This document shows positions 1 to 7,805 of a DNA stretch of 64,000 nucleotides, piece by piece (the stretch's first letter is position 1; each line of letters starts with the position of its first letter). Location of the stretch: NCBI RefSeq assembly GCF_900497695.1, contig NZ_UIDD01000001.1, positions 434,001 to 498,000 of the forward strand. Direction: 5' to 3'. This stretch comes from Pseudomonas wadenswilerensis. GTDB lineage: Bacteria > Pseudomonadota > Gammaproteobacteria > Pseudomonadales > Pseudomonadaceae. The notes beneath the pieces were generated by a model that had not been told where the DNA came from, did not search any database, and saw only the letters and a list, made by a program, of their open reading frames with translations. The translations under genes and the position numbers were made by a program.

Positions 1-1
1 C

Positions 2-547
2 CGTCTTGGCACCTGGTTCTGGGGGTTCGAAGAGCAGGGCGTAGTGCCGGACATCATTACCATGGCCAAGGGCATGGGTAACGGCCAGCCATTGGGCGCG
101 GTCATCACCCGCCGGGAGATTGCCGAGGCGCTGGAAGCCGAGGGCTATTTCTTTTCCTCTGCCGGTGGCAGCCCGGTCAGCTGCCGCATCGGCATGGCCG
201 TGCTCGATGTCATGGAAGAAGAAGGGTTGTGGGACAACGCCCGTGAAGTCGGCGGCTACTTCAAGTCGCGGCTGCAGCAGTTAGTCGATAAACATCCGCT
301 GGCAGGTGCCGTACACGGTTCCGGCTTCTACCTGGGGCTGGACCTGGTGCGGGATCGCCAGACCCTGGAACCGGCCAGTGCCGAGACCACGGTCCTGTGC
401 AACCGCCTGCGCGACCTGGGTATCTTCATGCAGCCCACGGGCGATTACCTCAACATCCTCAAGATCAAGCCGCCGATGTGCACCACCCGGGCAAGCGTGG
501 ACTTCTTCGTCGACAGCATCGACCGGGTACTGTCAGAAGACCTGTAA
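2..547 (+). CDS. Class III aminotransferase, C-terminal part (5' end outside window)
   Basis: The reading frame is open from base 2 to the TAA at 547, so the gene begins before the window; the GTG at 44 is only an internal codon. The fragment starts with RLGTWFWGFEEQG and contains TMAKGMGNG, where the lysine is the expected PLP Schiff-base residue of fold-type I class III aminotransferases (4-aminobutyrate/putrescine/ornithine aminotransferase group). About 180 C-terminal residues are present, including the small domain. A terminator separates it from aguBA. Given those neighbours, an amine or polyamine-related substrate is a reasonable inference, but substrate cannot be read from this part. 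Confidence 0.9.
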   Translation, partial: RLGTWFWGFEEQGVVPDIITMAKGMGNGQPLGAVITRREIAEALEAEGYFFSSAGGSPVSCRIGMAVLDVMEEEGLWDNAREVGGYFKSRLQQLVDKHPLAGAVHGSGFYLGLDLVRDRQTLEPASAETTVLCNRLRDLGIFMQPTGDYLNILKIKPPMCTTRASVDFFVDSIDRVLSEDL

Positions 548-558
548 CGCTTGAGCCA

Positions 559-600
559 AAGCCGGTTAATTCGATTGTTATCGGATTAACCGGCTTTTTA
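559..600 (+). terminator. Rho-independent terminator after the aminotransferase
   Basis: A perfect 12-bp inverted repeat (AAGCCGGTTAAT at 559-570, ATTAACCGGCTT at 585-596) with a 14-nt loop runs into a T-rich end. It lies 12 bases after the stop and isolates aguBA from the upstream gene. Confidence 0.85.
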
Positions 601-633
601 CTGGCTAATATTTTTGCAATGTCACTTTTAAAG

Positions 634-676
634 CCGATATTTATCGGATATAAATGCCTCCATCATCACCGTGATG
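634..676 (+). promoter_or_regulatory. Two palindromes upstream of aguB (candidate operator)
   Basis: CCGATA-TT-TATCGG at 634-647 is a perfect 6-bp inverted repeat, followed by CATCAC-C-GTGATG at 664-676. Both lie in the AT-rich stretch between the upstream terminator and the aguB ribosome binding site. In P. aeruginosa the TetR-type regulator AguR controls aguBA; whether either palindrome is its counterpart site here is inference, and no aguR is in the window. Confidence 0.4.
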
Positions 677-717
677 GCCTGGCCTTGTCGGCCCAGCCAC
701 CTGCCGAGGAGGAATAA

Positions 718-1596
718 ATGAGCCGCACTGTCACTGTTGCCGCCACCCAGATGGCCTGCACCTGGGACCGCCAGGGCAACCTGGAAACTGCCGAGCGGCT
801 GGTCCGCGAAGCGGCCGCCAAGGGCGCGCAGATCATCCTGATCCAGGAGCTGTTCGAAACTCCGTACTTCTGCCAGAAGCCCAATCCGGATTACCTGCAG
901 CTGGCCACCCCGGTTGAATCCAACGCCGCCATCGCCCATTTCCAGCAGCTCGCCAAAGAGCTGCAGGTGGTGCTGCCGATCAGCTTCTACGAACTGGCCG
1001 GGCGCGCGCGTTTCAACAGTATCGCCATCATCGATGCCGACGGCAGCAACCTGGGCGTGTACCGTAAAACCCACATCCCGGACGGTCCCGGCTATCACGA
1101 AAAGTACTACTTCAACCCGGGCGACACCGGCTTCAAGGTCTGGCAAACCCGTTACGCAAAAATCGGCGTAGGCATCTGCTGGGACCAGTGGTTCCCCGAG
1201 TGCGCGCGCAGCATGGCCCTGCTCGGTGCCGAGGTGCTGTTCTACCCGACGGCCATCGGCAGCGAGCCGCACGATAAAACCATTTCCTCGCGCGACCACT
1301 GGCAGCGTGTGCAGCAAGGTCATGCCGGCGCCAACCTGATGCCGCTGATCGCCAGCAACCGCATCGGTCGCGAAGAGCAGGACGGCTACGACATCACCTT
1401 CTACGGCTCCTCTTTCATTGCCAACCAGTTCGGCGAGAAGGTCCAGGCGCTGAACGAGACCGAGGAGGGTGTGCTGGTGCATACTTTCGACCTCGACAAA
1501 CTTGAGCACACCCGCAGTGCCTGGGGCACTTTCCGAGACCGTCGTCCGAATCTGTACGGCCCGGTGAAGACCCTCGACGGCGCGCTGCAATCCTGA
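718..1596 (+). CDS. aguB: N-carbamoylputrescine amidase AguB
   Basis: 292 residues, nitrilase (C-N hydrolase) superfamily, cytoplasmic. It hydrolyses N-carbamoylputrescine to putrescine, CO2 and ammonia, the last step of the agmatine deiminase route. The catalytic triad is visible: Glu44 in LIQELFE, Lys117 in [11 protein letters not shown] and Cys154 in [12 protein letters not shown]. The RBS GAGGAGG lies 6 bases before the ATG. aguA follows 20 bases downstream, giving the two consecutive pathway enzymes as an aguBA operon. Confidence 0.95.
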   Translation: MSRTVTVAATQMACTWDRQGNLETAERLVREAAAKGAQIILIQELFETPYFCQKPNPDYLQLATPVESNAAIAHFQQLAKELQVVLPISFYELAGRARFNSIAIIDADGSNLGVYRKTHIPDGPGYHEKYYFNPGDTGFKVWQTRYAKIGVGICWDQWFPECARSMALLGAEVLFYPTAIGSEPHDKTISSRDHWQRVQQGHAGANLMPLIASNRIGREEQDGYDITFYGSSFIANQFGEKVQALNETEEGVLVHTFDLDKLEHTRSAWGTFRDRRPNLYGPVKTLDGALQS

Positions 1597-1616
1597 TAGT
1601 TCAGCAAGGATCATCT

Positions 1617-2723
1617 ATGAAAACGCTTACCAGTACCCCGCGCGCCGACGGCTTCCACATGCCTGCCGAATGGGCGCCACAAACCCAGGTCTGGATGGTC
1701 TGGCCCGAGCGCCCGGACAACTGGCGCCTGGGTGGCAAACCGGTGCAGGCTGCCCACGTGACCCTGGCCAAGGCTATCGCCCGTTTCGAGCCGGTGACCG
1801 TTGCCGTCTCCGCCGCTCAATACGATAACGCCCGCGCCCGTCTGGACTTGCCGAACATTCGTGTGGTGGAAATCAGCAACGACGACGCCTGGGTTCGTGA
1901 TACCGGCCCGACCTTCGTCATCAACGACAGCGGTGAAGTGCGTGGTGTCGACTGGGGCTTCAATGCCTGGGGCGGCTTCGAGGGTGGTCTGTACTCGCCA
2001 TGGAACCGCGACGAGCAAGTGGCCAGCAAGGTGCTGGAGATGGAACGCTGCCAGCGCTACCACACCGAAGGCTTCGTGCTGGAAGGCGGCTCGATCCATG
2101 TCGATGGTGAAGGCACCCTGATCACCACCGAGGAATGCCTGCTCAACCACAACCGCAACCCGCACCTGAACCGTGAGCAGATCGAAGCCATTCTGGGCGA
2201 TCACCTGGCAGTTGACAGCATCATCTGGCTGCCGGATGGCCTGTACAACGACGAGACCGACGGCCACGTCGACAACTTCTGCTGTTACGTTCGCCCGGGT
2301 GAAGTGTTACTGGCCTGGACCGATGATCCGCAAGACCCCAATTACGCACGCTGCCATGCCGCACTTGAGGTGCTGGAGAACAGCCGTGACGCCAAAGGCC
2401 GCGCCTTTACCGTGCACAAGATGCCGATTCCGGGGCCGTTGTTCGCCACTGAAGAAGAGTGCGCCGGGGTCGATCCGGTGGCCGGCAGCCAGGAGCGCAA
2501 CCCGTCGGTGCGCCTGGCCGGCTCCTACGTCAACTTCCTGATCGTCAATGGCGGCATCATCGCGCCAAGCTTCGACGACCCGGCAGATGCTGAAGCTAGA
2601 GCGATTCTGGCGCGAGTGTTCCCTGAACACGAAGTGGTCATGATCCCCGGGCGTGAGATGCTTCTGGGGGGCGGCAACATTCATTGTCTGACCCAGCAGC
2701 AACCGGCACCAGCCAAAGGCTGA
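1617..2723 (+). CDS. aguA: Agmatine deiminase AguA
   Basis: 368 residues, the usual length. It converts agmatine to N-carbamoylputrescine and ammonia, feeding AguB. It belongs to the Porphyromonas-type peptidylarginine deiminase (pentein) family: the Asp/Arg substrate motif [12 protein letters not shown], the His motif [11 protein letters not shown], and the nucleophilic Cys357 in [11 protein letters not shown] near the C-terminus are all present. A RBS (AAGGA) precedes the ATG. It is the second gene of aguBA and is followed by a strong terminator. Confidence 0.96.
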   Translation: MKTLTSTPRADGFHMPAEWAPQTQVWMVWPERPDNWRLGGKPVQAAHVTLAKAIARFEPVTVAVSAAQYDNARARLDLPNIRVVEISNDDAWVRDTGPTFVINDSGEVRGVDWGFNAWGGFEGGLYSPWNRDEQVASKVLEMERCQRYHTEGFVLEGGSIHVDGEGTLITTEECLLNHNRNPHLNREQIEAILGDHLAVDSIIWLPDGLYNDETDGHVDNFCCYVRPGEVLLAWTDDPQDPNYARCHAALEVLENSRDAKGRAFTVHKMPIPGPLFATEEECAGVDPVAGSQERNPSVRLAGSYVNFLIVNGGIIAPSFDDPADAEARAILARVFPEHEVVMIPGREMLLGGGNIHCLTQQQPAPAKG

Positions 2724-2739
2724 AGCGCTGGAGGAAAAG

Positions 2740-2767
2740 AGCCCGTCGATTGACGGGCTTTTTTTTG
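2740..2767 (+). terminator. Rho-independent terminator of aguBA
   Basis: AGCCCGTC-GATT-GACGGGCT forms an 8-bp perfect stem with a 4-nt loop, followed by eight or more T residues, 17 bases after the aguA stop. Confidence 0.92.
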
Positions 2768-2906
2768 CGTGGACGACGATCGGCATAGCCTTCTGGCACA
2801 CCTCTTGTATTTGTTTTGCATTGTATTTCAAACAGATAGGGCTGCTTAGTTCTGTCACAAAGTTTGAGTAGGTTAGCCGCTCACGGCCCCGGGAGTACGT
2901 GTCGAA

Positions 2907-3107
2907 ATGAATGCAGCAAGTGAGCCGGCTTCGCCCCCATCAGCGGTGAATCACGAGTCCCTCCAACGCGTGGCGCAGTGGTTGAAACACAATGGAGCAA
3001 ACCGGGTCAGGAAGGCCGACCAGCGACGCACGTTGCTGGCGCGTTATCCGGCAGGCCTGCTTAGCGAAGCAGAGCTGGAAGCGCTGCTGGGTGATGGCAG
3101 CCGCTAG
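2907..3107 (+). CDS. Small hypothetical protein (66 aa)
   Basis: A 66-residue ORF with an ATG start, Arg/Ala/Leu-rich, ending in a helical segment (GLLSEAELEALLG). No signal peptide or membrane segment. It has Pseudomonas-like codon use and stands alone between the aguBA terminator and a bidirectional terminator shared with the TonB receptor. The upstream 140 bases are AT-rich and could hold its promoter. I do not recognise a family; it may be real because it exactly fills its transcriptional interval. Confidence 0.5.
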   Translation: MNAASEPASPPSAVNHESLQRVAQWLKHNGANRVRKADQRRTLLARYPAGLLSEAELEALLGDGSR

Positions 3108-3127
3108 GAGGTTCGGCAGCAGGAATG

Positions 3128-3165
3128 AAAAGGGCGACATTGTCTGAACAATGCCGCCCTTTTTA
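3128..3165. terminator. Bidirectional terminator between the small ORF and the TonB receptor
   Basis: An AAGGGCG...CGCCCTT stem, with an inner ACATTGT/ACAATG pairing, is flanked by A-run on the left and T-run on the right. It can stop transcription from both converging genes. Confidence 0.8.
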
Positions 3166-3177
3166 GTCGCTTGGCGT

Positions 3178-5301
3178 TTAGAAACTATAGGTGCCGGTAA
3201 CGATCAGGCTGCGGGGATCACCGAACTGGATCTGCGCGGCGCTGGTGGCCGAGCTGTAGTAGGTCTTGTCGGTGATGTTGTTGAGCGCCGCACGCAAGTC
3301 CCAGTCCTTGGTGCGGAAGCCGGCCAAGGCATCCCAGCGGCCATAACCTGGTAATACCGCCGTGTTCTGGTTGTCGGCATAACGCTCGCCGACCAGGGTC
3401 AGGCCGGTTTCGCCGTACCAGCCCATTTCCGGCTTCCAGGTCACGAACAGGCTGCCATTGCGCTTGGCGACGTTGCTCACGCGGTTGCCTTCCTGGCCGT
3501 TGTTGTCCTTGACGATGGTTGCATCCTGGATACCAATGCCGCCGCGTACGTACCAGTTGCCCACGATGTTGCCAGTGGTGGTCAGCTCGACGCCGCGAGA
3601 ACGCTGCAGGCCCGAGAGCAGGGTGATGCCCGGGTTGTTCGGGTCGCTGGTGCGGCGGTTGTAGAGTTCAAGTTCGTAGACCGCCAGGGTGGTACTCAGG
3701 CGCTCATCTAGCCAGTCGCTCTTGACCCCGATTTCCTTCTGCCGGGTCTGTTCCGGACTGGTTTCGTTAGTGTTGCCGGCAGCACCCGGGGTGATGCCGA
3801 TCAAGCCACCGCCGACTGGCGAGAACGTCTTGCTCCAGGACGCATAGAAGGAGTGCTCCTTCCAGGGCGAATAGACCACGCCCAGGCGCGGGCTGGTGCT
3901 GTTGCTGTCCTGCTTTTCGGAGATGCCGCGGATCTTGTTGGTGGTTTCCACTTCGAACTGGTCGAAACGGACCCCGGCCAGCACTTGCCACTGATCATTC
4001 AGGCGCAGTTGGTCCTGGAGGTACAGGCCGCGGCTGTCGACCACGGTGTGGTTATTGCTGGAGACCACCATGGTGCCGTTGTGTTGCAGGTTACGGTTGG
4101 GATTGTTCAGGTCCAGGCTCGGTACCGGGCGAGAGCCTGTGCCCGAGGTCGCTGCGGTGTAGAGGAGCGGGTCGCGGCGCTGGTTGCCGAACTCAAGGCC
4201 GGTGAGCAGGGTGTGCTGCAGGCCGAAAGTGTCGAAGTTGCCTTCCAGTTCAAGGTTGTTGAACAGGTTGCGGGTGTTCAGGTCCTGCTGCCAGCGCTGG
4301 CGGGTGACCTGTTGGGTGGTGGTGTTGTAGCTGGTCTGGTAGGTGTTGTCGAAATCGCTGTTGAGCTTGAACAGGCCCAGGGTATGGCGTACCTGCCAGT
4401 TGTCACTGAGCTGGTAGTTCAGGCGCGAGCGCAGGGACTGGGCCTTGTCGTCGATGAAGTCGCGCTGGGTATCACCGTAGGTGGTGTCGCGGCCGACATC
4501 GGCCGGGCGGCCATTGACGCTGGGGATACCGCGATCCGGGGTGCGGTTGTAACGGCTGTATTCGTACTGCACCAGCCAGTTCAACTCCGGGGTCAGCTGC
4601 CAGCTCATGGACGGCGCGAACAGCTGGCGGCTGCCATCGATGCCGTCGCGGAAGCTGTTGTTGTCCTGATTGCCCATGTTCAGGCGCAGGCTGATGTTGT
4701 CGGTTGGATCGGCGCTGAGATCGGCATACAGGCTGCGCAGGTCTTCGCTGCCACCCTGGGCCTCGATGCTGGAACGCCGGCCGGCTTCCGGCATCTTGCT
4801 CACCCGGTTGACGATCCCGCCCTGGCTGCCGCGGCCATAGAGCACCGCGGCTGGCCCCTTGAGCACTTCAACCCGCTCGATGCTGTGCAGGTCGCGCACG
4901 TACTGGCTGTCGTCACGGATCCCGTCGAGGTAGAAGTCGTTGCTGGCATCAAAGCCGCGGATACGCACGCTGTCAAAGCGCGTGTCGGCGCCGCTGCTGA
5001 CGTTGGGGATGCCACTGAGTGCCTTGCCCAGGTCATTGCTGCCGTAGTCCAGGACGTTGCTGGTCTTCACCGAGTCGATGGCCTGGGGCACATAGCGGGC
5101 AGGCGTAGTGGTGCGGGTTGCAGTGTTGACCTCAGGTACCCGCGGATCATCGCGTTCGCGATCTGTTTCGGCGGTGACCGAGACCTCGGGCAGTGTGGTG
5201 GTGGCAGCAGCGACCAGGCCAGAGCTGAACAACAGCGACAGGCCCAGGGTCAGCGGAGAAAGGCGGCAGGGGGCAAGCATGGCGGATATCCGGACATTCA
5301 T
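3178..5301 (-). CDS. TonB-dependent siderophore receptor
   Basis: 707 residues, outer membrane. A signal peptide of about 33 residues is followed by the TonB-box-like LPEVSVTAE and the plug domain, which contains the family signatures GFDASNDFYLDGIRDD and ERVEVLKGPAAVLYGRGSQG. A 22-strand barrel follows and ends with the terminal aromatic, VTGTYSF. There is no N-terminal STN signalling domain, so it is a plain importer and not a FecA/FpvA-type transducer. The plug resembles catecholate/hydroxamate receptors of the FhuA/Fiu type; the ligand cannot be told. A Fur-box-like sequence lies just upstream of the start, consistent with iron repression. Confidence 0.93.
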   Translation of the reverse strand: MNVRISAMLAPCRLSPLTLGLSLLFSSGLVAAATTTLPEVSVTAETDRERDDPRVPEVNTATRTTTPARYVPQAIDSVKTSNVLDYGSNDLGKALSGIPNVSSGADTRFDSVRIRGFDASNDFYLDGIRDDSQYVRDLHSIERVEVLKGPAAVLYGRGSQGGIVNRVSKMPEAGRRSSIEAQGGSEDLRSLYADLSADPTDNISLRLNMGNQDNNSFRDGIDGSRQLFAPSMSWQLTPELNWLVQYEYSRYNRTPDRGIPSVNGRPADVGRDTTYGDTQRDFIDDKAQSLRSRLNYQLSDNWQVRHTLGLFKLNSDFDNTYQTSYNTTTQQVTRQRWQQDLNTRNLFNNLELEGNFDTFGLQHTLLTGLEFGNQRRDPLLYTAATSGTGSRPVPSLDLNNPNRNLQHNGTMVVSSNNHTVVDSRGLYLQDQLRLNDQWQVLAGVRFDQFEVETTNKIRGISEKQDSNSTSPRLGVVYSPWKEHSFYASWSKTFSPVGGGLIGITPGAAGNTNETSPEQTRQKEIGVKSDWLDERLSTTLAVYELELYNRRTSDPNNPGITLLSGLQRSRGVELTTTGNIVGNWYVRGGIGIQDATIVKDNNGQEGNRVSNVAKRNGSLFVTWKPEMGWYGETGLTLVGERYADNQNTAVLPGYGRWDALAGFRTKDWDLRAALNNITDKTYYSSATSAAQIQFGDPRSLIVTGTYSF

Positions 5302-5321
5302 TGGCAGAGGAAAATTTTGCG

Positions 5322-5342
5322 CGAATGATAATGCTTGCCATT
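5322..5342 (-). promoter_or_regulatory. Candidate Fur box upstream of the siderophore receptor
   Basis: The imperfect palindrome GAATGATAATGCTTGCCATT lies about 20-40 bases upstream of the receptor start. It contains GATAAT hexamer matches expected of a Fur box, and iron regulation is the norm for such receptors. Spacing of the hexamers is imperfect. Confidence 0.5.
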
Positions 5343-5532
5343 TACTAACGTTAATTGTTTCTTTGTTTGTCGACGTGCTGTTTGTTTCAAGATATTTCTG
5401 TCTATAAGCCTTTAGTCTGGCAGGGTTATTTGTGCTGTTTTTTGCAATAAACCTGTCGTCACGACGACGTTTTTCGCAATCTTCGCGGGCATTAACCTGA
5501 CGGCATCATTTTTTGCTGTCGCGGAGACCGCT

Positions 5533-6222
5533 ATGCCGGTGCAAACCACCCTTCACTATGTTTTCGACCCCCTGTGCGGCTGGTGCTATGGCGCCGAGCC
5601 GCTGATCAGCGCCGCCAGCGGTTTGTTGCCGGTGGTGATACACGGGGGCGGGATGATGGCCGGTGCCAATCGCCAGAAGGTGTCGGCGCAGCTGCGCGAC
5701 TTTGTCATGCCCCATGACCGGCGCATCGCTGAATACACGGGGCAGCCTTTTGGCCGGAACTATTTCGAAGGGTTGTTGCGTGACCACGATGCAGTGTTCG
5801 ATTCGCAGCCGCCAATCGCGGCGATCCTTGCCGCAGAGCAACTGGCGGGCCGTGGCCTTGAATTGCTGGCGCGCTTGCAGCGTGCGCACTACGTAGAAGG
5901 TCGACGTATTGCCGATGATGCGGTGCTCAAGGCAATCGCCACAGAGATGGGGCTACCTGCCCAAGCTTTTGCCAGCGCATTGCTGGAAATGGACACACAA
6001 AGCCATATGCGCACCAGCCGCGCATTCATGGCCAGCGTCGGTGGGCAGGGATATCCAACCCTGGTGCTGGAGCGCGAAGGGCGGCTGCAGGTTATCGACA
6101 TCGGCCCCTTCCTCGGTAAGCCTGACGCCTTTGTGCAATGGCTGGACCGGGAGTTCTACCTGAGCGCTGAGGCAAAGGTCTCTAACCTGCCGTTTTGCAC
6201 CCCTGATGGCTGCGGTTCGTAA
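5533..6222 (+). CDS. DsbA-family thioredoxin-like protein
   Basis: 229 residues without a signal peptide, so cytoplasmic unlike classical DsbA. The active-site pair is visible as CGWC at residues 15-18 in FDPLCGWCYGAEPL. The probable cis-proline is in GGQGYPTLVLE, followed by a C-terminal helical region. This matches the DsbA/FrnE-like group of predicted protein-disulfide isomerases. The ATG follows a GAGACCGCT leader with only a weak RBS. The perfect palindrome GTCGTC-AC-GACGAC lies at 5455-5468 upstream. The gene is monocistronic, closed by a terminator. Confidence 0.82.
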   Translation: MPVQTTLHYVFDPLCGWCYGAEPLISAASGLLPVVIHGGGMMAGANRQKVSAQLRDFVMPHDRRIAEYTGQPFGRNYFEGLLRDHDAVFDSQPPIAAILAAEQLAGRGLELLARLQRAHYVEGRRIADDAVLKAIATEMGLPAQAFASALLEMDTQSHMRTSRAFMASVGGQGYPTLVLEREGRLQVIDIGPFLGKPDAFVQWLDREFYLSAEAKVSNLPFCTPDGCGS

Positions 6223-6323
6223 CCGGAAACAGTTACTTTTCACGAATTTTTGACATGCTGATCCGCACACGGATAGGATTCGGTCAACGCCTGTAGGCCC
6301 ATCGGCCAAGAGTCCAGAAAAAA

Positions 6324-6358
6324 AGGCCCGCTGCGAACACTCGCAGGCGGGCTTTCTA
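6324..6358 (+). terminator. Rho-independent terminator downstream of the DsbA-like gene
   Basis: A GCCCGCTGCGA / TCGCAGGCGGGC stem (one bulge) with a short loop is followed by TTTCTATTTT. It lies about 100 bases after the dsbA-like stop. A sigma70-like TTGACA (6250-6255) - 18 nt - TAGGAT (6274-6279) lies between the gene and the hairpin, so it may instead end a short separate transcript. Confidence 0.75.
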
Positions 6359-6381
6359 TTTTCAGACCCGTGAGCGTCAAC

Positions 6382-6403
6382 CCACGCAGGGGGCGTGGTT
6401 TTT
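6382..6403 (+). terminator. Second terminator-like hairpin in the oprD leader
   Basis: CCACGC-AGGGG-GCGTGG followed by TTTTT, ending about 47 bases before the porin start. It is either a second terminator for upstream transcription or an attenuator in the porin leader; the start of the porin mRNA decides which. Confidence 0.6.
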
Positions 6404-6450
6404 GGCGTTTGGTCGCAGAGCGTCTTTGACTAAGTAATAAGGAAAATAAA

Positions 6451-7752
6451 ATGTTGAAAACCAGGATCAGTCTGATCGCGCTGGGGCTTATGGCAGCGAC
6501 TCAGGCTATGGCCAATGACCAGGCCGAAGCCAAGGGCTTCGTAGAAGACAGCAAAGCCAGCGTTCTGCTGCGCAACGCCTTCATCAACCGTGACAAGAAG
6601 CACCACACCAAAGACCAAAGCGAGTGGGGCCAGGCCTTCATCGGCAAGTTCTCCTCCGGCTACACCCAGGGCACCGTTGGTGTCGGTGTCGACGCTTTCG
6701 GTCTGTACGCTGTGCGTCTGGACGGTGGTAAAGGCCGCAACGGCGGTGGCGGTATCGACTTCTTCAAGCCGGCGGACGGCGACTCGCCAACCAACCAGCA
6801 GAACTCCCCGCACAATCTGGCCCGTGGTGGCGCAGCAGTTAAATTCCGCATCTCCAACACTGTACTGAAGTACGGTGACCAGATGCCGGAACTGCCAGTG
6901 CTGCAGTACGACGACGGTCGCCTGCTGCCAGAAAGCTACACCGGTACCCTGATCACCTCCAAGGAGATCAAGGGCCTGGAACTGAACGCCGGTCGTTTCA
7001 CCCAGGAAGCCCGCAAGAGTGCTGAAGGCCGTGACAGCGGTGGCCTGAAGTCGATCAACGTATTCGGCGGCAGCTACAAGTTCACCGAAAACCTGTCGGC
7101 TTCCCTGTACACCTCCGATGTTGAAGATGTACTGAAGAAGCACTACCTGGGCGTGAACTACGTTCACCCTATCGCCGACGACCAGTCGCTGACCCTGGAC
7201 TTCAACGGCTACAAGTCGGACATCGACAAGAAGTACGTCGCTGCCGCCGACCTGACCGGTGACTCCAACACCATCTGGAGCCTGGCGGCCACCTACGCCT
7301 TCGGCCCGCACTCGATCACCATTGCGCACCAGCGCAGCACTGGCGACACCGGTTATCAGTACGGCTTCTACCAGAACGCCGGTGGCGTGGGTGACGGTGG
7401 TTCGACCATCTACCTGGCCAACTCCTACTGGTCCGACTTCAACGCTGAAGACGAGCGTTCCTGGCAGCTGGGCTACGGCCTGGACTTCGGCGCCTTCGGC
7501 GTACCGGGCCTGACCTACAAAGTGGCCTACGTGCGTGGTGACAACATCAACACCCACGGCTTCGGCGAAGGTAAAGAGCGCGAAATCTTCAACCAGTTCA
7601 AGTACGTGGTTCAGGAAGGCCCTGCCAAGGACCTGTCCGTCAAACTGCGTAGCTCGTTCCTGCGTACTTCTGACAGCGTTCGTCAGAACGGCTACAACGA
7701 CGACGGTAACGAAGTCCGCGTATTCGTCGAGTACCCGATCAGCATTCTCTAA
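6451..7752 (+). CDS. OprD-family outer membrane porin
   Basis: 433 residues. Signal peptide with cleavage after about residue 21 (TQAMA|ND). The mature protein opens with the OprD-family signature GFVEDSKASVLLRNAFINRD and carries the VGVDAFGLYAVRLDGG and GRFTQEARKS regions. The barrel ends VRVFVEYPISIL. It is a substrate-specific porin for amino acids, small organic acids or peptides; the substrate is not readable. The RBS AAGGAAAA precedes the ATG. It is expressed alone, with terminators on both sides. Confidence 0.93.
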   Translation: MLKTRISLIALGLMAATQAMANDQAEAKGFVEDSKASVLLRNAFINRDKKHHTKDQSEWGQAFIGKFSSGYTQGTVGVGVDAFGLYAVRLDGGKGRNGGGGIDFFKPADGDSPTNQQNSPHNLARGGAAVKFRISNTVLKYGDQMPELPVLQYDDGRLLPESYTGTLITSKEIKGLELNAGRFTQEARKSAEGRDSGGLKSINVFGGSYKFTENLSASLYTSDVEDVLKKHYLGVNYVHPIADDQSLTLDFNGYKSDIDKKYVAAADLTGDSNTIWSLAATYAFGPHSITIAHQRSTGDTGYQYGFYQNAGGVGDGGSTIYLANSYWSDFNAEDERSWQLGYGLDFGAFGVPGLTYKVAYVRGDNINTHGFGEGKEREIFNQFKYVVQEGPAKDLSVKLRSSFLRTSDSVRQNGYNDDGNEVRVFVEYPISIL

Positions 7753-7773
7753 TAGCTGTTTGGCGACTCCAGC

Positions 7774-7805
7774 AACCCCGGCCTAGGCCGGGGTTGTTTC
7801 TTTTC
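7774..7805 (+). terminator. Rho-independent terminator of the porin gene
   Basis: AACCCCGGCC-TA-GGCCGGGGTT forms a perfect 10-bp stem at 7774-7795, followed by GTTTCTTTTC. It overlaps the last codons of the convergent glutamate-synthase-like gene. Confidence 0.85.
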
